From Muricoccus harenae (GTDB lineage: Bacteria > Pseudomonadota > Alphaproteobacteria > Acetobacterales > Acetobacteraceae): DNA of 64,000 nt. The DNA lies in assembly GCF_009848505.1 (NCBI RefSeq), contig NZ_WWDL01000001.1, forward strand, positions 124,001 to 188,000, read 5' to 3'. The notes beneath the pieces are model-generated. The model did not search any database and was not told where the DNA came from. It was given only the letters and a program-made list of their open reading frames with translations. The position numbers were made by a program, and so were the translations under genes. Below are positions 33,386 through 42,136 of the stretch, piece by piece; positions within the stretch are counted from its first letter, which is position 1, and each line of letters starts with the position of its first letter.

Positions 33386-34252
33386 TCAGGCGATCTGCAA
33401 CTCCTGCAGCGCGCTCTCCAGCTCCTGGAAGGATGGCATGTGGGAGGAGGGCGCCATCTTCCGTCCCGTCTCCACCGAGACCTGCGGCGCATTGCCGTGC
33501 AGATAGGCGACGAGCACGGCGCGGATCACCTCGAAATACTTTGTCTCCTCCTCGACCACGCCCTTCATCCGCGCCGCCATGGGGCCGACCACCCCATAGG
33601 CCAGCAGCACGCCCAGGAAGGTGCCCACCAGCGCGCCGCCGATCATCGCCCCCAGCACCACGGGCGGCTGGTCGATCGAGGCCATGGTCTTGATGACGCC
33701 CAGCACCGCCGCGACGATGCCCAGGGCAGGCAGGGCATCCGCCATGTTCTGCATCGCATGGCTCGGATGCAGCTCCTCCTCGTGCAACTTCTTCAACTCG
33801 CGCGCCATCACATCCTCGATCTGGTGGGGATCATCGGCATTCATGCCGACTATGCGGAGATAATCGCAGATGATCGCGACGGCGGGTGGGTTGCCCTTGA
33901 TCTTGGGGAATTTCGCGAAGGCCGGGCTTTCCTCCGGCTTCTCGATATGTGCCTCCAGCGCCATGGCGCCCTTGGTCTGCACCAGGCGCACAAACCAGTA
34001 GAGCAGCGACAGCATCTCCACATAGTCCGCCTTGTGGAAGCGTGCGCCCTTGAAGGCCTTCCCGAAGCCGCCGAGCGTGTGCTTCACGTCATGCATCGAG
34101 TTGGACATGACGAAGGCGCCGAGCGCGGCACCACCAATCATCATCCCTTCCAGCGGCAGGGCGTGCAGGATGATGTCGAACTTGCCACCCGCCAGGGTGT
34201 AGCCGCCGAAGACGGTGACCATCATAACCACGAAGCCGATGATTATGGTCAC
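33386..34252 (-). CDS. motA: Flagellar motor stator protein MotA
   Basis: A 288-residue inner-membrane protein. Four membrane helices and the large cytoplasmic loop with charged residues (ELKKLHEEELHPSHAMQNMADALPALGIVAAVLGVIKTM) fit MotA. With MotB it conducts protons to drive the flagellum. It starts at a GTG at 34252 that overlaps the motB stop (GTGA), so the two are translated together. No other flagellar genes are in the window. Confidence 0.94.
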   Translation of the reverse strand: MTIIIGFVVMMVTVFGGYTLAGGKFDIILHALPLEGMMIGGAALGAFVMSNSMHDVKHTLGGFGKAFKGARFHKADYVEMLSLLYWFVRLVQTKGAMALEAHIEKPEESPAFAKFPKIKGNPPAVAIICDYLRIVGMNADDPHQIEDVMARELKKLHEEELHPSHAMQNMADALPALGIVAAVLGVIKTMASIDQPPVVLGAMIGGALVGTFLGVLLAYGVVGPMAARMKGVVEEETKYFEVIRAVLVAYLHGNAPQVSVETGRKMAPSSHMPSFQELESALQELQIA

Positions 34253-35286
34253 GGGGTGGCGTTCCTCGGCTGGACAGGCGCGCTCTCCCGCAGCAGCAGG
34301 ATGGAGACGCGGCGGTTGGCCGCGTTCTGCGGATCCTCCGCGAGGAGCGGCTCGCGCTCCGCCAGGCCCGCTACGCTGCGGATGCGGGATTCCGCCACGC
34401 CACCCTCGGTCAGCAGCCGGCGCGTGGCATTGGCGCGCTCCGCCGAAAGGTCCCAGTTGGAACGGGCGCCGGGGCGGAAGGGCGTGGCATCCGTATGGCC
34501 GCTGATCGCGACAGCATTCGGCACGCGGTTGATCACCGCCGCCACCTTGGCCAGCAGCGCCCGCGCCTTATCGGCCGGCGTGCTGCCGCCAAGAGCGAAC
34601 ATCGGCTGCCGCTCCGCATCCAGCAGCTGGATCCGGAGGCCTTCCGGCACCTGCTCCACCTGCAGCTGCTTCGCCAGATCGGCGAGGCCGGGATCCTCGC
34701 GCACGGCGGCGCGGATCTGCTCGGCCAAACCATCCAGCGCCGCGCGCTCGCGCCGCTCCAGCTCCTCGCGCAGCGCCTCGGCCGAGGCCTGGGCGATGGC
34801 GGCGTCACTTGTCCCGGGGCCAGCCGCCGCGCCGCCCTGCCCCTCGGCGCGGGAGGCCATCAGCCGGGCAGGGGTCGCGGTTTCATCGTCGCCCTTGGGC
34901 CCTTCCCGCCGCTCCAACGGCGTGGCGGGGGTGTCGCTGTCATCCTCTTCGAGGTCGAAGATCACGGGGCGCGGCCCGGTTTCCACCCGCAGTGCGGAGG
35001 CGTTGGAGGACATCTCCCCCACCTCGTTCGGCGTGCGCCCGCCGAAGGGCTGGCCCGAGCCGCTGGTGTTGCGGGCCAGCACGTTGGAGGGGTTGAAGTA
35101 ATCTGCGAGGCCCCGGCGCTGCTCCTCCGTCGTGGCGTTCAGCAGCCACATCAGGAGGAAGAAGGCCATCATCGCCGTGACGAAATCGGCATAGGCGACC
35201 TTCCAGGCGCCGCCATGATGACCGGCCTGACTGCCTTCCTCCCGCCTGATGACGATGGTGGCGCCTTCGCCCCTGCCTTTTGCCAC
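34249..35286 (-). CDS. motB: Flagellar motor protein MotB
   Basis: A 345-residue protein. The single N-terminal helix carries the proton-binding Asp34 in ADFVTAMMAFFLLMWLL. A long acidic linker follows. The C-terminal OmpA-like peptidoglycan anchor reads ISGHTDATPFRPGARSNWDLSAERANATRRLL. I place the start at the GTG at 35286 (VAKGRGEG...), which gives the usual short cytoplasmic tail; a TTG at 35313 is the alternative. It forms an operon with motA. Confidence 0.93.
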   Translation of the reverse strand: MAKGRGEGATIVIRREEGSQAGHHGGAWKVAYADFVTAMMAFFLLMWLLNATTEEQRRGLADYFNPSNVLARNTSGSGQPFGGRTPNEVGEMSSNASALRVETGPRPVIFDLEEDDSDTPATPLERREGPKGDDETATPARLMASRAEGQGGAAAGPGTSDAAIAQASAEALREELERRERAALDGLAEQIRAAVREDPGLADLAKQLQVEQVPEGLRIQLLDAERQPMFALGGSTPADKARALLAKVAAVINRVPNAVAISGHTDATPFRPGARSNWDLSAERANATRRLLTEGGVAESRIRSVAGLAEREPLLAEDPQNAANRRVSILLLRESAPVQPRNATP

Positions 35287-35351
35287 GGCCCCGCACCCGA
35301 TGTCCGGGCGCAAGGTGACTCCAGGATGTTAAGGCACGGTTGATCGGCCCT

Positions 35352-35966
35352 TCAGCGCGGCGGCAGGCAGGCCCCGGAGAGCAGGCGGAAGGCGGCCGCG
35401 CGGTGGCTGATGGCGTGCTTCCGGGCCGGGTCCATCTCGGCGAAGGTCAGGCCCTCGCCATCCGGCACGAACATCGGGTCGTAGCCGAAGCCCATTGCCC
35501 CGCGCGGCGGCCAGACCCATTGGCCCGGCGCCTCCCCGAGGAAGGCCTCCACATGCCCGTCCGGCCAGGCCAGCACCAGGGCGCAGGAGAACCAGGCCTT
35601 GCGGTCGGCGGCATGGCGGGCCAGCCGCTCCACCTTCGCCATGGCGGCGGCATAGTCGCGCGTGCCGTCCGGTTGCTCAGCCCAATCGGCCGTATAGACG
35701 CCCGGCGCTCCATCCAGGGCCGCGACGGAGAAGCCGGAATCATCGGCCATCGAGACCATGCCGCTCGCGCGCGCGGCGGCCTGGGCCTTCAGCGTGGCAT
35801 TGCCGATGAAGGTGGTTTCCGTCTCATCGGGCACCGGCAGGCCGAGCTCCCCGGCCGTCACCACCTGGATCCCGTGCTCCGCCAGCAGGGCCGCCACCTC
35901 CCGCGCCTTGCCGGCATTATGGGTGGCGAGGCAGAGGCGCTTCTCGGTCAGCAGGCGGTGGCTCAC
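35352..35966 (-). CDS. rdgB: Non-canonical purine NTP pyrophosphatase, RdgB/HAM1 family
   Basis: A 204-residue enzyme that hydrolyses ITP, dITP and XTP to keep deaminated purines out of nucleic acids. Signature segments are [20 protein letters not shown], the metal site in [52 protein letters not shown] and [11 protein letters not shown]. It overlaps the upstream rph by ATGA, the classical rph-rdgB pair. Confidence 0.95.
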   Translation of the reverse strand: MSHRLLTEKRLCLATHNAGKAREVAALLAEHGIQVVTAGELGLPVPDETETTFIGNATLKAQAAARASGMVSMADDSGFSVAALDGAPGVYTADWAEQPDGTRDYAAAMAKVERLARHAADRKAWFSCALVLAWPDGHVEAFLGEAPGQWVWPPRGAMGFGYDPMFVPDGEGLTFAEMDPARKHAISHRAAAFRLLSGACLPPR

Positions 35967-36703
35967 AGCCCCACCGCCAGGCGCTGCGCCGCGAAAAGCT
36001 CGGCCATGCCCTTACGGGCGAGGCTCAGCAGGCTGGTCAGCTCGGGCTCGGAGAAGGGAGCGCCCTCGGCCGTGGCCTGGATCTCCACGATCCCGCCCGT
36101 CCCGGTCATGACGAAATTGCCGTCGGTCTCGGCCGCACTGTCCTCGGCATAGTCCAGGTCCAGCACCGGCACGCCCTCATGGATGCCGCAGGAGACGGCG
36201 GCGACCTGATCGGTCAGCGGGTTGCGGGACATGATGTTGGCCTTGATGCAGTGCTGGAAGGCCAGGTGCAGCGCCACCCAGGCGCCCGTGATGGCGGCGC
36301 AGCGCGTGCCGCCATCGGCGGTCAGCACGTCGCAATCCAGGGTGATGCTCATCTCGCCCATGGCCGCGCGGTCGGTCACCGCGCGCAGGCTGCGGCCGAT
36401 CAGGCGCTGGATCTCCTGGGTGCGGCCGGACTGCTTTCCGCGCGCCGCCTCGCGGTCGCCGCGGGAGTGGGTGGCGCGGGGCAGCATGCCATATTCGGCG
36501 GTGACCCAGCCCAGCCCCTTGCCGCGCAGGAAGGGCGGCACCCGCCCCTCAACGCTTGCGGTGCAGAGCACCTCGGTGATCCCCATGCGCACGAGGCAGG
36601 AGCCCTCGGCGTGCCGGGCGAAGCCCGGCTCAAGCTTCAGGACCCGGAGCTGGTCGGGGGCGCGGCCGGAGGGGCGGATAATCCCGGGGGCGGTGACGGA
36701 CAT
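35963..36703 (-). CDS. rph: Ribonuclease PH
   Basis: A 246-residue phosphorolytic exoribonuclease that trims tRNA 3' ends. Conserved segments are [41 protein letters not shown] and [41 protein letters not shown] carries the catalytic core. The start at 36703 is set by the family length; an in-frame codon at 36802 would add an unrelated leader. It heads the rph-rdgB unit and diverges from hrcA. Confidence 0.95.
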   Translation of the reverse strand: MSVTAPGIIRPSGRAPDQLRVLKLEPGFARHAEGSCLVRMGITEVLCTASVEGRVPPFLRGKGLGWVTAEYGMLPRATHSRGDREAARGKQSGRTQEIQRLIGRSLRAVTDRAAMGEMSITLDCDVLTADGGTRCAAITGAWVALHLAFQHCIKANIMSRNPLTDQVAAVSCGIHEGVPVLDLDYAEDSAAETDGNFVMTGTGGIVEIQATAEGAPFSEPELTSLLSLARKGMAELFAAQRLAVGL

Positions 36704-37074
36704 TCGGCGGGCCTCTCCTGGCAGGGAGGCGGGAGGAACACGCCCGAACCTGCCGCTGTCAACGCCGCCTCTGCCGAGGCGAGGTCGACGGGGGGTAGCC
36801 ACAGCGTCAGCATGGTGGCCCAGGCGCCCACGGAGGGCAGCCCCCGGCCGTTCGATCCCCTGGTTCCCAACCGCGTATCGCCCATTTCGGCCTCCGCTTT
36901 CCGGCCCCTATTGGGGCTACGGCCTGAGACGGAAGGATGTCCGGACGGTGACGGATTGTGGCAGCGGCGCATTACAGGACGCTGACCGCATCTCCGTGAA
37001 GCCTTCTCGTTGACGCTCCCGGCCCCGCTCCCTAGCTTTAAGGGTCCAGCAAGACTCAGGAGTTCAGCCTCAGA
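36704..37074. other. 371-base region between rph and hrcA
   Basis: No gene is supported. It carries the hrcA promoter near its right end. I looked for the CIRCE operator (TTAGCACTC-N9-GAGTGCTAA) and found none. Confidence 0.6.
37010..37038 (+). promoter_or_regulatory. Probable sigma70-type promoter of hrcA
   Basis: TTGACG (37010-37015) and TAGCTT (37033-37038) are separated by 17 bases and lie 36 bases before the hrcA start. Confidence 0.5.
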
Positions 37075-38169
37075 ATGGGCGCCCAGCCCAACCAACGACC
37101 CGGCCTCGTCCCGACAAAGGCATCCTCTGCCGGAACCATCCTGCCGGGCCTGGATAACCGAAGCGCTTCCATCCTGCGCCAGGTGGTGGAGCTTTATGTC
37201 GAGACCGGGGAGCCCGTCGGCAGCCGCACCCTCTCCCGCCGCCTGCCCCTGTCGCTCTCACCCGCGACGATCCGCAACGCCATGGCCGACCTGGAAGAGG
37301 CGGGGCTGCTCTATGCGCCCCACACCTCGGCCGGCCGCCTGCCGACGGAACGCGGGCTGCGCCTGTTCGTGGACGGCCTGCTCGAGTTCGGCGACCTGAC
37401 GGATGACGAGCGGGAGGCGATCGCCATCCGCTGCGCCGCCTCGGGCCGTTCCATGCAGGACACGCTGGCCGAGGCGGGGCAGATGCTCTCCGGCCTCGCC
37501 GGCGCCGCCGGCCTCGTCGTCGCGCCCAATGCCGAATCGAACATCCGGCACATCGAATTCGTCGCCCTCGGCCCCGGCCGCGCCCTGGTGGTGCTGGTGG
37601 GAGAGCGCGGGCAGGTGGAGAACCGCATCATCGAGGTGCCGCCGGGCCTGCCGGCCGGGTCGCTCGCCCAGGCGGGGAACTACCTCAACGCCCGGCTGAA
37701 TGGCCGCACGCTGGAGGATACCCGCAACCTCGTCTCTGCCGAGATCTCGGCCAACCGTACGGCGCTCGATGCGCTGACGAACCAGGTGGTGCAGTCCGGC
37801 CTCGCCACCTGGGCCGGCGGTGGCGGTGGCTCGCTGATCCTGCGTGGCCAGTCCCGCCTGCTGCAGAACCTGGATCAGGCGGCGCGGGTGGCCGAGATCC
37901 AGTCCCTCTTCGATCGGCTGGAGGCACAGGAGACAATGCTGCGCCTGCTGGAGCTGGCCCAGCGCGGCCAGGGCGTGCAAATCTTCATCGGCGCCGAGAG
38001 CGGGGTGTTCGACACCGCCGGCCTGTCGATGGTGGTGGCGCCGTTCCGCAATGGGCAGGAGAAGATCGTCGGCGCGATCGGCGTGATCGGGCCGACGCGC
38101 ATCAATTATGGCCGGGTAATCCCGGTGGTGGATTACACAGCCCAGGTGATTGGGCGGATGCTGGGCTGA
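37075..38169 (+). CDS. hrcA: Heat-inducible transcriptional repressor HrcA
   Basis: A 364-residue repressor of chaperone operons such as groESL, through CIRCE operators. The N-terminal winged helix reads RSASILRQVVELYVETGEPVGSRTLSRRLPLSLSPATIRNAMADLEEAGLL. Then comes the HTSAGRLPTERGLRLFVDGLL motif, and the C-terminus has GAIGVIGPTRINYGRVIPVVDYTAQVIGRML. The usual follower grpE is absent here; the next gene is a low-GC orphan. Divergent from rph. Confidence 0.95.
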   Translation: MGAQPNQRPGLVPTKASSAGTILPGLDNRSASILRQVVELYVETGEPVGSRTLSRRLPLSLSPATIRNAMADLEEAGLLYAPHTSAGRLPTERGLRLFVDGLLEFGDLTDDEREAIAIRCAASGRSMQDTLAEAGQMLSGLAGAAGLVVAPNAESNIRHIEFVALGPGRALVVLVGERGQVENRIIEVPPGLPAGSLAQAGNYLNARLNGRTLEDTRNLVSAEISANRTALDALTNQVVQSGLATWAGGGGGSLILRGQSRLLQNLDQAARVAEIQSLFDRLEAQETMLRLLELAQRGQGVQIFIGAESGVFDTAGLSMVVAPFRNGQEKIVGAIGVIGPTRINYGRVIPVVDYTAQVIGRMLG

Positions 38170-38372
38170 AGGCGGAGCGTTCCGGCCGGGCGCCTCTTCC
38201 GACGTCAGTCCACTTGTCTGAATGCCCGCGGGCGGTTAGCGGCCGGGCGACCCTTGAGGATGCGAAATAGAACCTCGACGGTCAGAAAGGCGCCTTATAA
38301 CCTTTTATTTGCACTTTCTGCATCATAGCCTTCCTTCGGAAACCGAAGCCGCGTGCGGGGGGTGGGTGCCGA

Positions 38373-38981
38373 ATGTCCGATCTGAGCCTCAGCAAAACCT
38401 ATGGCGGGAGCGGCATTCGACACACGCCCCCGAAGATTAAGGCGACTGAGCAGGCGGTTGCCTACAACCCCTTCTACATGGACCTAGCAGTGGAGCGGCC
38501 GCGGCTCGATCCCAACTGGGCCAAGCAACCCGGGATCATCCTCAACTGGCTGCTCCGCGATCAGAAGCGGCGCAATTCCTCAAACAGCCTTAGCCTGGGC
38601 GTTGAAGCCAATAACGCCAAAAACATGAAGAACTTCATGGATAAGTTCTGCCCCGGACATGGGCTCGGCGCCGCAGACATCCAGAACCTTGTCATGCTCG
38701 GCCACCCCACCTTGGCCTGCAAAATCCGCTCGGGGAAGGTGGCCGTCGATTTCGATGAGGATATGAGGAAGGAGTTCGTCGGAGACCTTGATAATTATTC
38801 AGGTATATTGGGCGGCGAGCTTCATTGTGGTTGGAAGTTTTTCCACGGAAACTGCTGGTATATTAACTACAATTCCGGGCGATACGGGCCGCAGCACCTG
38901 AAGAAGAACGACGCAAAAGAAATGAAGAGCCGCACGAAGAGGCTCTTTGCGCAGTATTGCGGCGTGACTGTCTACGACTGA
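38373..38981 (+). CDS. Low-GC orphan protein of unknown function
   Basis: A 202-residue soluble protein with no signal peptide or membrane helix. I do not recognise the family. It has segments IILNWLLRDQKRRN, DKFCPGHGLGAADIQNLVMLGHP and, near the end, CGWKFFHGNCWYINYNSGRYGP, then a lysine-rich helix (KKNDAKEMKSRTKRLFAQYCGV). The I-x-Y-N-S-G-R-Y-x-P run looks like a compact enzyme or effector motif, but I cannot name it. The DNA is clearly less G+C-rich than its neighbours (parts near 45-55%), so it was probably acquired. It sits alone after hrcA. Confidence 0.75.
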   Translation: MSDLSLSKTYGGSGIRHTPPKIKATEQAVAYNPFYMDLAVERPRLDPNWAKQPGIILNWLLRDQKRRNSSNSLSLGVEANNAKNMKNFMDKFCPGHGLGAADIQNLVMLGHPTLACKIRSGKVAVDFDEDMRKEFVGDLDNYSGILGGELHCGWKFFHGNCWYINYNSGRYGPQHLKKNDAKEMKSRTKRLFAQYCGVTVYD

Positions 38982-39047
38982 CCGCCGCCTCGGCCTTCGG
39001 AGGGCAGCAAGGCCCGTTCGGCGAGGTTGGCCGGAGCGGCGCCTCCG

Positions 39048-39338
39048 CTATTCCTGCGCTATCCCGCTCATCGGCGGTGCGTCCCGCTTCGCGCCTGGCT
39101 TGATCTCCTTCGCCTCCTTCACGGGCACGGTGGCATGGTGCCCCGCAGGGCCGGCGGAGGCCTCGTCGGCATGTTCGGCGGTCTTGTACTCCGCCGGCTT
39201 CACCCCGGGCCCGGAGGGATCCCCATTCGGGTCCCGGAGCGGATCGTGCTGGCCGACGCTCGCCGGCCGGGCATTCTTCGTCTCTGTGCCCCAGCTCTCC
39301 AGGATGCCCGGGGCTTCGCTCTTGGGGTTCTCAGCCAT
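39048..39338 (-). CDS. Small disordered hypothetical protein
   Basis: A 96-residue hydrophilic protein rich in Lys, Glu, Pro, Gly and Ala (MAENPKSEAPGILESWGTE..., NGDPSGPGVKPAEYKTAEHADEAS) with no predicted fold. Codon use follows the local bias and it has a GAGGACCC-type ribosome site. Similar short disordered proteins occur in this bacterial group, possibly in stress tolerance, but there is no direct evidence. Confidence 0.6.
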   Translation of the reverse strand: MAENPKSEAPGILESWGTETKNARPASVGQHDPLRDPNGDPSGPGVKPAEYKTAEHADEASAGPAGHHATVPVKEAKEIKPGAKRDAPPMSGIAQE

Positions 39339-39400
39339 GGTCGGGTCCTCCGTGTCTCGTGGAGGGAACGCCTCAGGCGGAGCGGGGTTGTGCCCTGCCG

Positions 39401-42136
39401 TCAGGCCGCCTGCGCCGGCTCCGGTGTCAGGGAGGCCAGGACCGCGCCACGCAGCCCGTCCAGCTTGCGCTCGTTCTCGAGCTTCAGGCCGAACAGGTCC
39501 TTCACATAGAAGACGTCCACCGCCCGCACGCCATAGGTGGTGACATGGGCGGAGGCGATCTGGACCCCCTGGGCGGAGATCGCGGCCGTCACGTCATGCA
39601 GCAGGCCGGGGCGGTCGCGGGCATTCACCTCGATCACCGTGTGGGTGTTGCTCGCATGGTTGTCGATCACCACGCGGGGCGGGACCGTCACGGCGCGGAG
39701 CCGCGCGGGCTCGCGCTTCACCTTGCTGATCTCCTCGTTGATCCGCATCCGGCCGGACAGAGCCTGCTCGATCATCACCGAGAGGCGGGCCAGGCGGTGC
39801 GGGGCGTCCAGCGCGCCGCCGGCGGCGTCCTGCACCCAGAAGGTGTCCAGCGCCATGCCGTTTGTCATGGTGTGGATGCGGGCGTCGACGATGGAGGCGC
39901 CACCCACGGCCAGGGCGCCAGCGATCTGGCTGAACAGGCCGGGATGGTCGGCGGTATAGACCGTCACCTCGGTCACGGCCCGGTCCTCCAGCACCTCGGT
40001 GCGGACGGTCAGCGGCGCGCCGGTCGCCTCGGCCTCCCGGATCAGGGCAGCGTGGCGGGCATGGGTGTCGGGGTCGAAGGAAAGCCAGTAGCCGGGATAG
40101 CCGAGGGAGAGGAAGCGCTCCACCTCCGCCGCCGGCCGGCCCTCCAGCGCCGCCGCCGCCGCCTCCCGCGCGCGGGCCACGCGCACGTCCCGCTCAGGCA
40201 CGGAAAGGCCGCCGGCCAGGACCTCGGCCACGCGCCAGTAGAGTTCCCGCAGCAGCGTGGCCTTCCACCCGTTCCACACCTTGGGCCCGACCGCCCGCAT
40301 GTCGCAGACGGTCAGCACCAGCAGCAGGCGGAGGCGTTCGGGGGACTGCACCACCTCGGCCAGGTCGAGGATGGTCTTGGGGTCGTCGATGTCGCGCTTG
40401 AAGGCGGTCTGGCTGACCAGCAGGTGGTTCAGCACCAGCCAGGAGACGGTCTCGGTCTCCTCCGGGGAGAGGCCGAGGCGCGGGCAGAGCTCCTGCGCGA
40501 TGCCGGCGCCCAGCTCGGAATGGTCACCGCCGCGGCCCTTGGCGATGTCGTGCAGCAGGATGGCGGCATAGAGGGCGCGGCGGGATTGCAGTTGCCCCAC
40601 CAGCTCGGAGGCGACGGGGGCGATGGTGTCCAGCTCCCCCCGCTCCAGGGCGTTCATCACGCCCACGGCCTCGATGGTGTGCTCCTCCACGGTGAAGACG
40701 TGGTAGGTGTCGAACTGCATCAGCCCAACGATCCGGGCCCATTCCGGGATGAGGCGGGAGAGCACCCCGGCCTCGTTCAGGGAGCGCAGCCATCGCGCGC
40801 TGTTCTTGCCAGTCAGGATATCGAGGAAGAGGGTGGCCGCCCCGGGGTGGCCGCGCAGGCGGGCGGCGTAGCGGGCATTGCGGATCAGCGCACGCAGGCC
40901 CAGCGGGTGGATCTCCAGCCCCCGGTCCCGCGCCATTCGCATGATCCGCAGCATCACCGCCGGATCCGCCGCGACATCGTGCCGCGGGTCGAAGAGCAGC
41001 TTGCCGTCCGCGAGCGTCAGCCCGGACCGGGCCATCGCCTCATCCGGCGCAGGCTGGAGAGCGGGCATGCCCATGGCCGCGCGCTCGATCGCCGGCTCCA
41101 GCAGGCGCTTGAGGCGCACCACCTCCCGCGCGGTGAGGAAGAGGTGCTTCATGAAGCGCTCCACCCCATCCTGCTTGCCATGGCGGGTGTAGCCCATGCG
41201 GGCGCCGACGACCGGCTGCAGATCGAAGGTCAGGCGCTCCTCGGCGCGGCCGGTGACGTAATGGAGGTGGAAGCGCACGCTCCAGAGAAAGGACCAGGCC
41301 CGGCGGAAGGCCCGCGCCTCCTGGGCGGTGAGCAGCCCGCCGCCCGGGCTCTCGGGCCCGACCAGCTGCCACATCTTCTCGACCCCGAAGGCGTAGCGGG
41401 CCAGCCAATACATGGTCTGGAGATCGCGCAGCCCGCCGCGCCCCTCCTTGATATGTGGCTCGACCAGATAAGGGCTGTCACCATAGCGGGCGTGGCGCAG
41501 CCCGCGCTCGATCTGCTTGGCGTGCAGGAACTGGCCGACGCCCCATTCGGCGCGGGCCGCGGCATAGGCGTCATCGAAGCGGGCATGGACGCCGCGGTCG
41601 CCTTCCAGGTAGCGCGCATCAAGCAGGGCGGTCTGGACCGTGGTGTCAGCCTTCGCATCCACCAGGCATTCGGCGATGGAGCGGGTGGCGTGCCCGACCT
41701 TCACCCCCAGGTCCCAGAGCAGATAGAGCATGAACTCCACGGCGCGGCGGCCGGGGGCGTCCAGCGGCTCGTCCGACACGAAGAGCAGGTCGATGTCGGA
41801 GTAGGGCGCCAGAGTGCCGCGGCCATAACCACCAGTGGCCGCCAGGGCGAAGCGCGGTGCGGCGTCCGGCCCGGAGCCCGCGGTGGCGGCAAGGCTGTAG
41901 CGCAGGATGGCGGCGATCAGCCCGTCCATCTCGGTGGCCAGGGCACGAGCGGCGGTCAGTCCGGGCAGGTTCTCCTGCTCGAATCGCTCCTGCATGCCGC
42001 CCTGGATGCGGCTGAGGTGGCGGCGAAGCAGGACCAGCGCCGTGTCCCGGGAGGGAGGAGGCCAGGATTCCAACCCGTCCAGCCCCGGCTGCGACGCGAC
42101 AAATGCTTCGGCAGCGCCGAGGCCAGCGGTGTTCAT
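39401..42136 (-). CDS. glnD: [Protein-PII] uridylyltransferase / uridylyl-removing enzyme
   Basis: A 911-residue nitrogen sensor that adds or removes UMP on the PII protein according to glutamine. The nucleotidyltransferase domain has GGYGRGTLAPYSDIDLLF (about residues 102-119). The central HD domain has LLHDIAKGRGGDHSELG. Two ACT domains, which bind glutamine, end the protein (TEVTVYTADHPGLFSQIAG and VIEVNARDRPGLLHDVTAAI). Its start overlaps the mutS stop (ATGA). Confidence 0.95.
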   Translation of the reverse strand: MNTAGLGAAEAFVASQPGLDGLESWPPPSRDTALVLLRRHLSRIQGGMQERFEQENLPGLTAARALATEMDGLIAAILRYSLAATAGSGPDAAPRFALAATGGYGRGTLAPYSDIDLLFVSDEPLDAPGRRAVEFMLYLLWDLGVKVGHATRSIAECLVDAKADTTVQTALLDARYLEGDRGVHARFDDAYAAARAEWGVGQFLHAKQIERGLRHARYGDSPYLVEPHIKEGRGGLRDLQTMYWLARYAFGVEKMWQLVGPESPGGGLLTAQEARAFRRAWSFLWSVRFHLHYVTGRAEERLTFDLQPVVGARMGYTRHGKQDGVERFMKHLFLTAREVVRLKRLLEPAIERAAMGMPALQPAPDEAMARSGLTLADGKLLFDPRHDVAADPAVMLRIMRMARDRGLEIHPLGLRALIRNARYAARLRGHPGAATLFLDILTGKNSARWLRSLNEAGVLSRLIPEWARIVGLMQFDTYHVFTVEEHTIEAVGVMNALERGELDTIAPVASELVGQLQSRRALYAAILLHDIAKGRGGDHSELGAGIAQELCPRLGLSPEETETVSWLVLNHLLVSQTAFKRDIDDPKTILDLAEVVQSPERLRLLLVLTVCDMRAVGPKVWNGWKATLLRELYWRVAEVLAGGLSVPERDVRVARAREAAAAALEGRPAAEVERFLSLGYPGYWLSFDPDTHARHAALIREAEATGAPLTVRTEVLEDRAVTEVTVYTADHPGLFSQIAGALAVGGASIVDARIHTMTNGMALDTFWVQDAAGGALDAPHRLARLSVMIEQALSGRMRINEEISKVKREPARLRAVTVPPRVVIDNHASNTHTVIEVNARDRPGLLHDVTAAISAQGVQIASAHVTTYGVRAVDVFYVKDLFGLKLENERKLDGLRGAVLASLTPEPAQAA

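Noticed and set aside
36704-37074. CIRCE operator in front of hrcA
   Set aside because: I searched for TTAGCACTC and its inverted partner and saw neither. HrcA may not regulate itself here.
38170-38372. tRNA or small RNA between hrcA and the orphan gene
   Set aside because: No cloverleaf, no CCA-type end, and no clear promoter-terminator pair.
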